Origin: Janthinobacterium sp. J1-1
GTDB lineage: Bacteria > Pseudomonadota > Gammaproteobacteria > Burkholderiales > Burkholderiaceae_D
Direction: 5' to 3'
Assembly (NCBI RefSeq): GCF_030944405.1
Contig: NZ_CP132339.1
Coordinates: 2,728,001 to 2,792,000, forward strand
DNA: 64,000 nt
Made by a program: the position numbers and the translations under genes. Numbering within the stretch: the stretch's first letter is position 1; each line of letters opens with the position of its first letter. The notes below the pieces were generated by a model. It was not told where the DNA came from. It saw only the letters and a program-made list of their open reading frames with translations, and did not search any database. Shown here one piece after another: positions 52,337 to 62,052 of this stretch.

Positions 52337-52825
52337 GTGACGATCTTCGATTACCTGGTGCTGTTCGTGCTGGCAACTTCGGTGCTGATCAGCATGATGC
52401 GCGGCCTGATCAAGGAAATCCTGTCGCTGGTGAGCTGGGTGGTGGCGTTTGTCGCCGCCAATGCCTACGGCGCGACCCTGGCGAAATTCCTGCCGGCCGT
52501 GATTCCTGGCGAGGCCGTGCGCCTGCTGCTGGCCTTCGTGATTCTGTTTATCGGCGTACGCATCCTGATGGGCTTGCTGGGCATGACGGTCGATGCGCTG
52601 GTCAAGGTGACCGGGCTGAGCCTGGCCGACCGCATGCTGGGCAGCCTGTTCGGCGCGGCGCGGGGGCTTGTAATTGTGCTGACCACCGTCATCTTGTGCG
52701 GCATGACCTCGATTCCGCAACAGCCGTTCTGGAAGAACGCCTTGCTCAGTCCATACGCCGAACAGGGCGCGCGCACCATCAAGCCTTATCTGCCTGCCGC
52801 CTACGCGCAGCATGTGAAATTTTGA
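52337..52825 (+). CDS. cvpA: CvpA family inner-membrane protein
   Basis: A 162-residue protein with four predicted membrane helices and the CvpA start FDYLVLFVLATSVLISMMRG, followed by KEILSLVSWVVAF. CvpA is linked to colicin V production and envelope homeostasis and lies upstream of purF in most Proteobacteria, as here (37 bases). The start used is a GTG at 52337, which is the first codon giving the full first helix. Confidence 0.92.
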   Translation: MTIFDYLVLFVLATSVLISMMRGLIKEILSLVSWVVAFVAANAYGATLAKFLPAVIPGEAVRLLLAFVILFIGVRILMGLLGMTVDALVKVTGLSLADRMLGSLFGAARGLVIVLTTVILCGMTSIPQQPFWKNALLSPYAEQGARTIKPYLPAAYAQHVKF

Positions 52826-52862
52826 TCTTTTTAAATCAGTAGCACAGTTACAGGAGCACACC

Positions 52863-54386
<1,524 letters not shown>

Positions 54387-54393
54387 GTAACCT

Positions 54394-54419
54394 GCCCGGC
54401 CTGCGCCGGGCTTTTTTTT
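54394..54419 (+). terminator. Terminator after purF
   Basis: Stem GCCCGGC (54394-54400) and GCCGGGC (54405-54411) with loop CTGC, followed by eight T. It ends the accD-purF group and lies 10 bases before the next start codon. Confidence 0.92.
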
Positions 54420-54429
54420 CTCTGCGATC

Positions 54430-55671
54430 ATGAACGACAAAAAAAACTACGGCTTTACCACCACCATCCTGCATAGCGACCGCCGCAAGGGCATCGAACA
54501 CGGCTCGCTGCACAAGCCCGTGCATACCTCGGTCGCGTTCGGCTACAGCGACGCGCGCCAGCTGGCCTCCGTGTTCCAGGGCAAGGAACCGGGCTTCCGC
54601 TATGGCCGCCAGGGCAACCCGACCGTCTCCGCGCTGGAAGACAAGGTCAACCAGATGGAAGACGGCGTCGCCACCTTGTGCTTTGCCACCGGCATGGGCG
54701 CCATCGGCGCCGTGGTGCAGTCGCTGCTGCGGGCGGGCGACCATGTGGTGTCGTCGGCCTTTTTGTTCGGCAATACCAACAGCCTGTGGCAGACCGTCAC
54801 GGGGCAGGGCATCGCCGTATCGTTCGTCGATGCCACCGATGTCGCCAACGTGGCGGCCGCCATCACGCCGCAAACGCGCATCGTGTTCGTCGAAACCATC
54901 GCCAATCCGCGCACCCAGATCGCCGACCTGGCAAAGATCGGTGAGCTGTGCCGCGAAAAAGGCATCCTGTATATCGTCGACAACACCATGACCACGCCCT
55001 ACCTGTTCCGCCCGAAAGCGGTCGGCGCCGGCCTGGTGATCAATGCGCTGACCAAGTCGATCGGCGGCCACGGCAATGCGCTGGGCGGCAGCCTGACCGA
55101 TACGGGCGTGTTCGACTGGACGCAGTACCCGAATATTTTCGAGAACTATAAAAAGGCGGCGCCGAAACAGTGGGGCATTGCGCAGATCCGCGCCAAGGCC
55201 CTGCGCGACTTCGGCGCCTCGCTGGGGCCGGAAGCGGCCCACCATATCGCCGTCGGCGCCGAAACCATGGCCCTGCGCATGGACCGCACCTGCTCGAACG
55301 CACTGGCGCTGGCGAGCATGCTGGAAGCGGATCCGCGCGTGGCGGCCGTGCACTATCCAGGCTTGCCGGGCCACCCGCAGCACGCGCTCGCCACCGAGCT
55401 GTTCCGCAGCTACGGCTCGCTGTTCAGCTTTGAGCTGAAAGACGGCATCGACTGCTTCGATTTCCTCAACCGCTTGAGGCTGGCGATTCCTGCCAGTAAC
55501 CTGGGCGACACGCGCACCCTGGTGATACCGGTGGCGCACACGATCTTCTACGAGATGGGTGCCGAGCGCCGCGCCAGCATGGGTATTGCCGAGTCGTTGA
55601 TCCGCGTCTCGGTCGGTATCGAAGACGAAGCCGATCTGCTCGATGATTTCAAGAGCGCGCTGGACGCTTAA
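54430..55671 (+). CDS. Cys/Met-metabolism PLP enzyme (cystathionine gamma-synthase family, MetZ-like)
   Basis: A 413-residue trans-sulfuration enzyme. The PLP lysine is in VINALTKSIGGHGNALGG, with the ring-stacking Tyr in FRYGRQGNPT and phosphate contacts in CFATGMGAIGAV. This family includes O-succinylhomoserine sulfhydrylase (MetZ), cystathionine gamma-synthase and methionine gamma-lyase. Its place after purF is where metZ lies in many betaproteobacteria, but the N-terminal DKKNYGFTTTILHSDRRKGIE is of the distinct family form, so the exact reaction stays open. It is flanked by terminators on both sides and is thus monocistronic. Confidence 0.88.
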   Translation: MNDKKNYGFTTTILHSDRRKGIEHGSLHKPVHTSVAFGYSDARQLASVFQGKEPGFRYGRQGNPTVSALEDKVNQMEDGVATLCFATGMGAIGAVVQSLLRAGDHVVSSAFLFGNTNSLWQTVTGQGIAVSFVDATDVANVAAAITPQTRIVFVETIANPRTQIADLAKIGELCREKGILYIVDNTMTTPYLFRPKAVGAGLVINALTKSIGGHGNALGGSLTDTGVFDWTQYPNIFENYKKAAPKQWGIAQIRAKALRDFGASLGPEAAHHIAVGAETMALRMDRTCSNALALASMLEADPRVAAVHYPGLPGHPQHALATELFRSYGSLFSFELKDGIDCFDFLNRLRLAIPASNLGDTRTLVIPVAHTIFYEMGAERRASMGIAESLIRVSVGIEDEADLLDDFKSALDA

Positions 55672-55685
55672 CTGCTACGGCAAGT

Positions 55686-55724
55686 AAAAAGGGCCGCGAC
55701 AGCAATGCTGTCGCGGCCCTTTTT
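55686..55724. terminator. Bidirectional terminator between the MetZ-like gene and lexA
   Basis: A 14-base perfect stem GGGCCGCGACAGCA/TGCTGTCGCGGCCC around one base, flanked by AAAAA and TTTTT. It serves both convergent genes. Confidence 0.95.
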
Positions 55725-55736
55725 GCGTGAAATCGA

Positions 55737-56375
55737 TTAATGCCAGCTGCGCATCAGCCCGACTGCGAGACCTTCCAGCGCAAATTCGTCTTCCGGCGAC
55801 ACGGTAATCACCTTGAAGTCGGGGTTTTCCGGCAGCAGTTCGATCAGGGTGCCGGTCTTCCTGTAGCGCTTGACGGTGACTTCATCGCCGATGCGGGCCA
55901 CGACGATCTGGCCGTTCTTGGCGCTGTCGATCTTTTTCACGGCCAGCAGGTCGCCGTCCATGATGCCGGCGTCGCGCATCGACCAGCCGCGCACTTTCAG
56001 CAGGAAGTCGGGCTTGCTGGAAAACAGGGCCGGGTCGACGTTGTAGCTCGCTTCCAGGTTTTCCTGCGCCAGGATCGGCGAGCCGGCGGCAACGCGGCCG
56101 ATCAGCGGCAGCGACATCAGCAGCGCGGCCGGCACTTTCGGCAGCGCCGGCTCGGTGACGGACGCGCCGATCAGGCGGATGCCGCGCGAGGTGCCCGGCG
56201 AAATCTCGATCGCGCCCTTGCGGGCCAGGGCCTGCAAATGCTCTTCGGCCGCATTGGCCGATTTGAAACCCAATTCATTGGCGATTTCGGCGCGGGTCGG
56301 AGGAAAACCCGTGTTTTCAATCGCGTCCTTGATCAGGTTCAGGATTTGTTCTTGTCGTGCTGTCAGCTTGATCAT
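55737..56375 (-). CDS. lexA: SOS repressor LexA
   Basis: A 212-residue SOS repressor. The N-terminal winged helix ([20 protein letters not shown]) binds SOS boxes; the cleavage site Ala-Gly is in [10 protein letters not shown], the catalytic Ser in [11 protein letters not shown] and the Lys in DEVTVKRY. Two SOS boxes at 56400-56432 show autorepression. The start at 56375 ([10 protein letters not shown]) matches other LexA proteins; an in-frame ATG at 56390 would add five residues. Neither has a strong ribosome site. Confidence 0.96.
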   Translation of the reverse strand: MIKLTARQEQILNLIKDAIENTGFPPTRAEIANELGFKSANAAEEHLQALARKGAIEISPGTSRGIRLIGASVTEPALPKVPAALLMSLPLIGRVAAGSPILAQENLEASYNVDPALFSSKPDFLLKVRGWSMRDAGIMDGDLLAVKKIDSAKNGQIVVARIGDEVTVKRYRKTGTLIELLPENPDFKVITVSPEDEFALEGLAVGLMRSWH

Positions 56376-56399
56376 GGATGGTGGGTGCATAGTGAAATG

Positions 56400-56432
56400 C
56401 TGTCTATATGAACAGTCTGTATTTTTGTACAG
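56400..56432. promoter_or_regulatory. Two adjacent LexA (SOS) boxes
   Basis: CTGTCTATATGAACAG (56400-56415) and CTGTATTTTTGTACAG (56417-56432) both match CTGT-N8-ACAG exactly and lie 17 bases apart, centre to centre. They cover the lexA promoter region; repressors would bind at slightly less than two helical turns. Confidence 0.93.
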
Positions 56433-56550
56433 TATCGCCGACTATGCAAGCGACTTTCGGCATTTTCGGCTGATTTCGATGCAAAAAATCGCCTGGCGCG
56501 CAAAAAGGGCAGGCCGGCCGCCGCTCCAGGCGCCGTCGAAGAAGCAATGG

Positions 56551-56579
56551 TTGATCGGATTGCAAAAGGCGGTTATAAT
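56551..56579 (+). promoter_or_regulatory. Sigma-70 promoter of the rpsF operon
   Basis: -35 TTGATC (56551-56556), a 17-base spacer and -10 TATAAT (56574-56579). Transcription should begin near 56586, giving a leader of about 65 bases that contains a hairpin at 56594-56621. Confidence 0.8.
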
Positions 56580-56593
56580 CTTCGGCTGACCTT

Positions 56594-56621
56594 CCCACAC
56601 CCGTCTTGACGCCGGGGTGGG
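56594..56621 (+). ncRNA. Candidate S6:S18-binding leader structure of rpsF mRNA
   Basis: The leader can fold with CCCAC pairing to GTGGG and an inner CCC/GGG stem, and it contains a CCG trinucleotide on the 3' side (GCCGGGG). This resembles the conserved S6:S18 mRNA motif by which the S6-S18 complex represses its own operon in many bacteria. The match was made by eye only. Confidence 0.5.
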
Positions 56622-56651
56622 CGATTATCAATCCGACCTGAAGGAGTTTGC

Positions 56652-57041
56652 ATGCGTCATTATGAAATAGTCTTTATCGTCCATCCGGACCAGAGCGAGC
56701 AAGTGCCCGCGATGATCGAACGCTACAAAGCCAGCGTAACCACCCGCGGCGGTTCGGTTCACCGCGTGGAAGATTGGGGCCGCCGTCAAATGGCTTACTC
56801 GATCCAGAAGCTGCCTAAAGCACACTACATCTGCCTGAACATCGAATGCGACAACGAGACCCTGGTCGAGTTGGAAACTGCATTCAAATTCAATGATGCC
56901 GTGTTGCGTCACCTGACCGTTAAAATGAAGAAAGCTGAAACAGCTCCTTCGCCGATGATGAAATCGGTACAACGCGAAGATGCGGCGAAAAGCCACCGCA
57001 CCGAAGCACCAGCAGCCGCTCCAGCCGCAGCAGCAGCCTAA
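56652..57041 (+). CDS. rpsF: 30S ribosomal protein S6
   Basis: A 129-residue S6 with the family start [21 protein letters not shown] and [16 protein letters not shown]. The C-terminal tail is an Ala/Pro-rich extension (about 110-129), common in Burkholderiales. Ribosome site GAAGGAG. It heads the rpsF-priB-rpsR-rplI operon behind a strong promoter, divergent from lexA. Confidence 0.97.
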   Translation: MRHYEIVFIVHPDQSEQVPAMIERYKASVTTRGGSVHRVEDWGRRQMAYSIQKLPKAHYICLNIECDNETLVELETAFKFNDAVLRHLTVKMKKAETAPSPMMKSVQREDAAKSHRTEAPAAAPAAAAA

Positions 57042-57058
57042 TTGAGCAGGATCGTGCG

Positions 57059-57358
57059 CTGAACCAGTTACAAGTTACCGCCATCATTGCCGAGCGCGAA
57101 ATATTGCGCTATACCCCGGCAGGGTTGCCGATCGTGAATGCAGTATTGCAGCACAGTTCGCAGCAGATGGAAGCCGGTATTGCCCGTTTGACCGAGTTTG
57201 ATGTTGCCGCGCTTGCCGCTGGCGAAATTTCAGGCCGGTTCAGCCAGGCAAGCTTGGGCGGGGTGTATCAGTTCACGGGTTTCCTGGCCAGAAAAAGCCG
57301 CAACAGCAAGAGTTTGGTGTTTCACATCATTGATTTTAGTGCAGTCATTTCTGACTAG
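57059..57358 (+). CDS. priB: Primosomal replication protein N (PriB), probable CTG start
   Basis: A 99-residue OB-fold protein that loads the primosome at stalled forks. The segment REILRYTPAGLPIVNAVLQH and the end LVFHIIDFSAVISD match PriB. An ATG, GTG or TTG start giving the conserved N-terminus does not exist in frame; the first ATA/TTG codons inside would delete it. CTG at 57059 follows GCAGGA at seven-base spacing and gives the normal family length and an N-terminus reading (M)NQLQVTAIIAE. The CTG start is inferred. The gene lies between rpsF and rpsR, as usual in Betaproteobacteria. Confidence 0.88.
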   Translation: MNQLQVTAIIAEREILRYTPAGLPIVNAVLQHSSQQMEAGIARLTEFDVAALAAGEISGRFSQASLGGVYQFTGFLARKSRNSKSLVFHIIDFSAVISD

Positions 57359-57384
57359 CGCATTTATAGATACAGGAGCCTCAC

Positions 57385-57675
57385 ATGGCATTCGGTAAAA
57401 AGTTCGACAAAAATAAGCTCAAGCTTAAAGAAAAACGCAAACAGCAAAACCCACTGTTCAAACGCAAGAAGTTCTGCCGCTTCACCGCAGCACACGTTGA
57501 ACAAGTTGACTACAAAGACGTTGACACGCTGAAAGACTTCGTCCAAGAAAACGGCAAGATCATGCCAGCACGCCTGACCGGTACCAAAGCGCACTACCAG
57601 CGCCAAGTTGACACCGCAATCAAGCGCGCTCGCTTCCTCGCGCTGCTGCCATACACCGATCTGCACCACGCTTAA
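57385..57675 (+). CDS. rpsR: 30S ribosomal protein S18
   Basis: A 96-residue S18. The core [21 protein letters not shown] and [17 protein letters not shown] region are diagnostic, and the N-terminus is a lysine-rich extension ([19 protein letters not shown]). It binds S6 in the ribosome. Codons here are less GC-biased than in neighbouring genes, as expected of highly expressed ribosomal genes. Confidence 0.97.
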   Translation: MAFGKKFDKNKLKLKEKRKQQNPLFKRKKFCRFTAAHVEQVDYKDVDTLKDFVQENGKIMPARLTGTKAHYQRQVDTAIKRARFLALLPYTDLHHA

Positions 57676-57702
57676 TCGGTCAGATATTCCTGGAGAAGAA
57701 CT

Positions 57703-58158
57703 ATGCAAATCATTCTGTTAGAAAAAGTTGTTAACGTCGGTAACCTCGGCGAAGTCGTCAAAGTCAAAGACGGTTACGCACGTAACTTCCTGATTCCACA
57801 ACGCCTGGCCCGTCGTGCTACCGCTACCGCGATCGCCGAATTCGAAGTCAAGCGCGCCGAACTGGAAAAAGCTGCTGCCGCCAAACTGGCCGCATCGCAA
57901 GCCCAGGGCGAAAAACTGAGCGGCCTGACCGTTCAAGTCGCTCAAAAAGCTGGCGTCGATGGCCGTCTGTTCGGTTCCGTCACCAACTTCGACATCGCTG
58001 AAGCGCTGACCAAGCAAGGTTTTGCTGTTGAAAAAGCACAAATCCGCATGCCTACCGGCCCGCTGAAAGTTGTTGGCGAGCACAACGTTTCGGTTGCTCT
58101 GCACACCGACGTGGTGGTGGAAGTGGTCATTGCTGTCGTACCAGACGCAAACGCGTAA
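57703..58158 (+). CDS. rplI: 50S ribosomal protein L9
   Basis: A 151-residue L9 with the signature [20 protein letters not shown] at about 13-32, a connecting helix rich in Ala/Lys/Glu, and the C-terminal rRNA-binding domain ([18 protein letters not shown]). It closes the rpsF operon and is followed by a terminator. Confidence 0.97.
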   Translation: MQIILLEKVVNVGNLGEVVKVKDGYARNFLIPQRLARRATATAIAEFEVKRAELEKAAAAKLAASQAQGEKLSGLTVQVAQKAGVDGRLFGSVTNFDIAEALTKQGFAVEKAQIRMPTGPLKVVGEHNVSVALHTDVVVEVVIAVVPDANA

Positions 58159-58202
58159 ATCGTTTGCAGGCCTCGGCCTGCAGGCATTGCCGCAATAGAA
58201 AA

Positions 58203-58224
58203 AGCCGGGTTCGCCCGGCTTTTT
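58203..58224 (+). terminator. Terminator of the rpsF-rplI operon
   Basis: Stem AGCCGGG/CCCGGCT closed by a TTCG tetraloop (58210-58213), flanked by AAAA and TTTTT. A classic strong terminator; it separates the ribosomal operon from dnaB. Confidence 0.95.
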
Positions 58225-58281
58225 GTCGCCTTTTTTTCGCTGATTTTCAGCCCTTTATTTTTGCCCGGACGCCGAAGCGGG

Positions 58282-58287
58282 TATAAT
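58282..58287 (+). promoter_or_regulatory. TATAAT -10 box immediately before dnaB
   Basis: A perfect TATAAT ends seven bases before the dnaB ATG (58295). Initiation at the usual distance would fall at or within a base or two of the ATG, so the mRNA would be leaderless or nearly so. TTGCCC (58261-58266) is a possible -35 at short spacing. Confidence 0.6.
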
Positions 58288-58294
58288 TCGCGCC

Positions 58295-59680
58295 ATGAAC
58301 GCCCCCTCAGATCCACAACTGGATTCCCTCCGCATACCGCCGCATTCGATCGAAGCAGAACAGTCCGTCATCGGCGGCCTGCTGCGCGATAATGCCGCGT
58401 ATGACCGCATTGCCGATTTCATGCATGCGGATGATTTCTATCGCTATGACCATCGCATCATCTTCGAGCAAATCGTCAAGATGGTGAACGCCTCCAAACC
58501 GGCCGATGTCATTACTGTTTTTGAAACCCTGACCCAGCTCGGCAAGGCCGAGGATGTGGGCGGACTCGCTTACCTGAACGCGATGGCGCAGAACACGCCA
58601 TCGGCCGCCAATATCCGCCGCTACGCCGAGATCGTGCGCGACCGCGGCGTGCTGCGCAAACTCATCACCGTGGCCGACGATATCTCGGGCACCGCCTTCA
58701 GCCCGCAAGGCAAGGAAGTCAAGCAGATGCTTGACGAAGCCGAATCGAAGATCTTCGCGATCGCCGAAGAAGGCGCGCGTGGGGCCCAGGGCTGGACCGC
58801 GATCCAGCCGCTGCTGACGCAGGTGGTCGAGCGCATCGACGAGCTCTACAGCCGCGACAATCAAAGTGAAATCACCGGCGTGCCGACCGGTTTCATCGAC
58901 CTCGACCGCATGACCTCGGGCCTGCAGCCAGGCGACCTGGTGATCGTGGCCGGCCGTCCGTCGATGGGCAAGACCGCGTTTTCCGTCAATATCGGCGAGA
59001 ACGTGGCCATCGACAGCGGCTTGCCCGTGGCCGTGTTCTCGATGGAGATGGGCGGCGCCCAGCTGGCCATGCGTATGCTCGGTTCGGTCGGACAGCTGGA
59101 CCAGCACCGCCTGCGCACCGGCCGCCTGAACGACGAAGACTGGCCGCGCCTGACCAACGCGATCCAGAAGATGAACGACGCCCAGTTGTACATCGATGAA
59201 ACCCCGGCCTTGAATTCGATCGAGCTGCGCGCCCGCTCGCGCCGCCTGTCGCGCCAGTGCGGCAAGCTGGGCCTGATCATCGTCGACTACTTGCAGCTGA
59301 TGTCGGCCAATAGTCCCGGCGACAACCGCGCCACCGAGATTTCCGAGATTTCGCGGGGCCTGAAAGGGCTGGCGAAAGAACTCGGTTGTCCGGTGATCGC
59401 GCTGTCCCAGCTGAACCGCTCGCTGGAGCAGCGCCCGAACAAGCGTCCGGTGATGTCGGACTTGCGCGAATCGGGCGCGATCGAACAGGATGCCGACGTG
59501 ATCCTGTTCATTTACCGCGACGAGGTCTACAACCCCGATTCGCCCGACAAGGGCACGGCCGAAATCATTATCGGCAAACAGCGTAACGGGCCTATCGGCA
59601 GCATCCGCCTCACTTTCATGGGGCAGTACACCAAATTTGGCAATTACAGTGGTGGCCTGGCGCTTTACCAAGGCGACTAA
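58295..59680 (+). CDS. dnaB: Replicative DNA helicase DnaB
   Basis: A 461-residue hexameric helicase that unwinds the replication fork. N-terminal domain about 15-130 (PHSIEAEQSVIGGLLRD), linker helix, and RecA-type ATPase with Walker A AGRPSMGKTAFSVN, VFSMEMGGAQLAMRM, LGLIIVDYLQLMS and the DnaB element SQLNRSLEQR. Full length, no intein. No Shine-Dalgarno sequence lies upstream; a TATAAT box ends seven bases before the ATG. Confidence 0.97.
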   Translation: MNAPSDPQLDSLRIPPHSIEAEQSVIGGLLRDNAAYDRIADFMHADDFYRYDHRIIFEQIVKMVNASKPADVITVFETLTQLGKAEDVGGLAYLNAMAQNTPSAANIRRYAEIVRDRGVLRKLITVADDISGTAFSPQGKEVKQMLDEAESKIFAIAEEGARGAQGWTAIQPLLTQVVERIDELYSRDNQSEITGVPTGFIDLDRMTSGLQPGDLVIVAGRPSMGKTAFSVNIGENVAIDSGLPVAVFSMEMGGAQLAMRMLGSVGQLDQHRLRTGRLNDEDWPRLTNAIQKMNDAQLYIDETPALNSIELRARSRRLSRQCGKLGLIIVDYLQLMSANSPGDNRATEISEISRGLKGLAKELGCPVIALSQLNRSLEQRPNKRPVMSDLRESGAIEQDADVILFIYRDEVYNPDSPDKGTAEIIIGKQRNGPIGSIRLTFMGQYTKFGNYSGGLALYQGD

Positions 59681-59704
59681 TCCATCAGCACTGGCATTCC
59701 ATCG

Positions 59705-59733
59705 GCCGCCCCCCACTCACCGGGGCGGCTTTC
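59705..59733 (+). terminator. Probable terminator after dnaB
   Basis: Arms GCCGCCCC and GGGGCGGC (eight pairs) with a nine-base loop are followed by TTTCT. The T-tract is short and broken. Confidence 0.7.
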
Positions 59734-59773
59734 TGTAGTAAATAACACGACTCAATGCTTAACGGAGAATGAC

Positions 59774-60400
59774 ATGTTTGGACGCTTGATGCCCACTGAG
59801 GGCAAGTTTTTTGAATTGTTTAACCAGCACGCGGAACTGTGCGTCAAGGGCGCAAAAGAGATGCTTGGCCTGATGACCAATTTCGACGACCTGGAAAACC
59901 GCGTGCATGCCATCGAGAGCATCGAGAAACAGGCCGACAAGGTAACCTACGCCACCGTCGAAATGCTGCACAAGACCTTCATCACGCCGATCGACCGCGA
60001 CGATATCCACCAGCTGATCACGCGCCAGGACGACATCCTGGACCTGCTGGAAGACGCGGCGCAAACCGTTTCCCTGTATGACCTGAAAGCGGTCACGCCG
60101 GAAGCCAAGCGCCTGGCCGAACTGGTGCTGGCCTGTACCGAAAAAGTGCGCGATGCCGTGGCCCTGCTGCACAACATGGACAACTCGCGCAAGATCGTCG
60201 CCATCTGCGAAGAGATCGACCGCCTGGAGTCCGACGCCGACCACGTGATGCGCGCCGCCATGTCCAAGCTGTTCCGCGACGAGCCTGACGTGCGCAACCT
60301 GATCAAGATGAAGGCGATCTACGAGCTTCTGGAAACCGTGACCGACCGTTGCGAAGATGTGTCCAATATTATCGAAGGCATCATCGTCGAAAACGCGTAA
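59774..60400 (+). CDS. DUF47 (PhoU-like) phosphate transport accessory protein
   Basis: A 208-residue all-helical protein of the DUF47/TIGR00153 family, related to PhoU. Typical segments are FFELFNQHAELCVKGAKEM, IESIEKQADKVTY and TPIDRDDIHQLITRQDDI. These proteins are encoded next to Pit phosphate transporters and are thought to regulate them. Here it precedes the Pit gene by 44 bases on the same strand. An AACGGAGAATGACATG region gives the ATG used. Confidence 0.93.
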   Translation: MFGRLMPTEGKFFELFNQHAELCVKGAKEMLGLMTNFDDLENRVHAIESIEKQADKVTYATVEMLHKTFITPIDRDDIHQLITRQDDILDLLEDAAQTVSLYDLKAVTPEAKRLAELVLACTEKVRDAVALLHNMDNSRKIVAICEEIDRLESDADHVMRAAMSKLFRDEPDVRNLIKMKAIYELLETVTDRCEDVSNIIEGIIVENA

Positions 60401-60444
60401 GCGTTTGGGCCTGTCCTGAACCAGAATCAGAAAAGAACATACCA

Positions 60445-61455
60445 ATGACCATACAAATCAGCATCTACGTGCTAGGCCTGTTGATCGTCCTCGCACTGCT
60501 GTTTGACTTCATGAACGGCTTCCACGATGCCGCCAACGCGATCGCCACGGTGGTCTCGACGGGTGTATTGAAACCGCAGACCGCGGTTGCCATGGCCGCC
60601 ACCTTCAACTTTGTCGCCATTTTCGTGTTTCACCAGCTGACCGTGGCCGCCACAGTGGGCAAGGGCACCATCGACCCGGCGGTGATCGATCAGTACGTGA
60701 TCTTCGGCGCACTGATGGGCGCCATCTTCTGGAACCTTTTTACCTGGTATTACGGGATTCCATCGTCGTCCTCGCACGCCCTGATCGGCGGCCTGGTCGG
60801 CGCCGCCGTCGCCAAGTCCGGTACCGGCGCGCTGGTCGCGGCGGGCCTGTGGAAAACCGTCGCCTTTATCGTCATCGCCCCGGTGCTGGGCTTTGTGTTC
60901 GGCTCGATCATGATGCTGATCGTGTCGTGGATTTTCGTGCGCTCGACGCCGCGCAAGGTCGACAAATGGTTCCGCCGCCTGCAACTGGTCTCGGCCGCCG
61001 CCTACAGCCTGGGCCACGGCGGCAATGACGCGCAAAAAACCATCGGCATCATCTGGATGCTGCTGATCGCCGCAGGTTACTCCAGCGCGGCCGACGCCAT
61101 GCCGCCGATGTGGGTCATCATCTCGTGCTACACGGCGATCAGCTTCGGCACCCTGTTCGGTGGCTGGCGCATCGTCAAGACCATGGGCCAGAAGATCACC
61201 AAGCTGAAACCGGTGGGCGGCTTCTGCGCCGAAACCGGTGGCGCCATCACCCTGTTCGTCTCGACCGCGCTGGGCATCCCGGTGTCGACCACGCACACCA
61301 TCACCGGCGCCATCGTCGGCGTCGGTTCGTCGCAAAAAATGTCGGCCGTGCGCTGGGGCGTGGCGGGCAATATCGTCTGGGCCTGGATCTTCACGATTCC
61401 GGCATCGGCCTTTGTTGCCGCAGTGGCCTGGTGGATCGGCCACCACATCATGTGA
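60445..61455 (+). CDS. pit: Inorganic phosphate transporter of the Pit family
   Basis: A 336-residue Pit-family permease with about ten membrane helices. The two duplicated signatures are GFHDAANAIATVVSTGVLKP (about 22-41) and SLGHGGNDAQKTIGI; a matching VSTTHTITGAIVGVG follows near the C-terminus. It takes up neutral metal-phosphate with protons. The ATG at 60445 is the start of the first helix. It forms an operon with the DUF47 gene and ends in a terminator. Confidence 0.94.
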   Translation: MTIQISIYVLGLLIVLALLFDFMNGFHDAANAIATVVSTGVLKPQTAVAMAATFNFVAIFVFHQLTVAATVGKGTIDPAVIDQYVIFGALMGAIFWNLFTWYYGIPSSSSHALIGGLVGAAVAKSGTGALVAAGLWKTVAFIVIAPVLGFVFGSIMMLIVSWIFVRSTPRKVDKWFRRLQLVSAAAYSLGHGGNDAQKTIGIIWMLLIAAGYSSAADAMPPMWVIISCYTAISFGTLFGGWRIVKTMGQKITKLKPVGGFCAETGGAITLFVSTALGIPVSTTHTITGAIVGVGSSQKMSAVRWGVAGNIVWAWIFTIPASAFVAAVAWWIGHHIM

Positions 61456-61478
61456 TGAAGTACCTTCACGATTGAAAA

Positions 61479-61504
61479 GGGAGCCGTCCAGGCTCCCTTT
61501 TTTT
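61479..61504. terminator. Terminator after the Pit gene
   Basis: Stem GGGAGCC/GGCTCCC with a five-base loop (GTCCA), flanked by AAAA and seven T. It lies between the convergent Pit gene and the small membrane protein gene and can serve both. Confidence 0.92.
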
Positions 61505-61748
61505 ATTGGCCGATCTGCGCCTGTTTGCCTCGCCGGCGCGCATACCCCATGCACAGCAGCACCAACAGCACCAGGAACACGATGGGGGCGGCGCCCATCA
61601 CGGCAAATACGGCGCCGTAGCCGCAAGCGCCTTCGGAATGGCCGCCAAACCAGGAACACGGCATCAGTTCGAGCGCCATAAAGGCGAGCAGGGCGGTCGC
61701 CAGCGCAGAGAGCAGGGCCAGGCCGGCAATGGTCAGCAGGTTTTTCAT
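61503..61748 (-). CDS. Hypothetical small membrane protein
   Basis: An 81-residue protein with two predicted membrane helices (about 3-27 and 47-69) separated by a Gly/Ser/Cys loop (MPCSWFGGHSEGACGYG) and ending in a basic tail (ARRRGKQ). The two cysteines could form a disulfide in the periplasm. I do not recognise the family. It may be co-transcribed with the small gene at 61801-61971, which precedes it on the same strand. Confidence 0.6.
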   Translation of the reverse strand: MKNLLTIAGLALLSALATALLAFMALELMPCSWFGGHSEGACGYGAVFAVMGAAPIVFLVLLVLLCMGYARRRGKQAQIGQ

Positions 61749-61800
61749 GGGGGAGCGCCAAATGAAACAGGCGCCGCGGCGCCTGTCTGGTGGTCAGGAC

Positions 61801-61971
61801 TTACTGGCCGCGTGGACCCTTGTCGCCACCCTGGTGCGGTTTCAGGCCGTCATTCTGGCGGATCGCCCCCTTGTCCTGCTCGGCCTGCTGGCGGCTTTTG
61901 TTCGCTTCATGCTGGGCTTGCTGATCTTCGCGCTGCTGCTGTTCGCGCGCTTTTTCGCTTTGCTGGGTCAT
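61801..61971 (-). CDS. Hypothetical small Gln/Lys-rich protein
   Basis: A 56-residue, highly charged and Gln-rich protein (MTQQSEKAREQQQREDQQAQ at the start), probably helical or disordered, with no hydrophobic segment. AAGGAGAC lies at good spacing before the ATG at 61971, which supports expression; an in-frame reading to 62043 has no such site. Function unknown. Confidence 0.6.
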   Translation of the reverse strand: MTQQSEKAREQQQREDQQAQHEANKSRQQAEQDKGAIRQNDGLKPHQGGDKGPRGQ

Positions 61972-62052
61972 GACGGTCTCCTTGAATAAACAGGCATTCA
62001 TCATGGCCCACTGGCGCCGGCCTGACCGTTCGTTACCCAACATACACAGACC

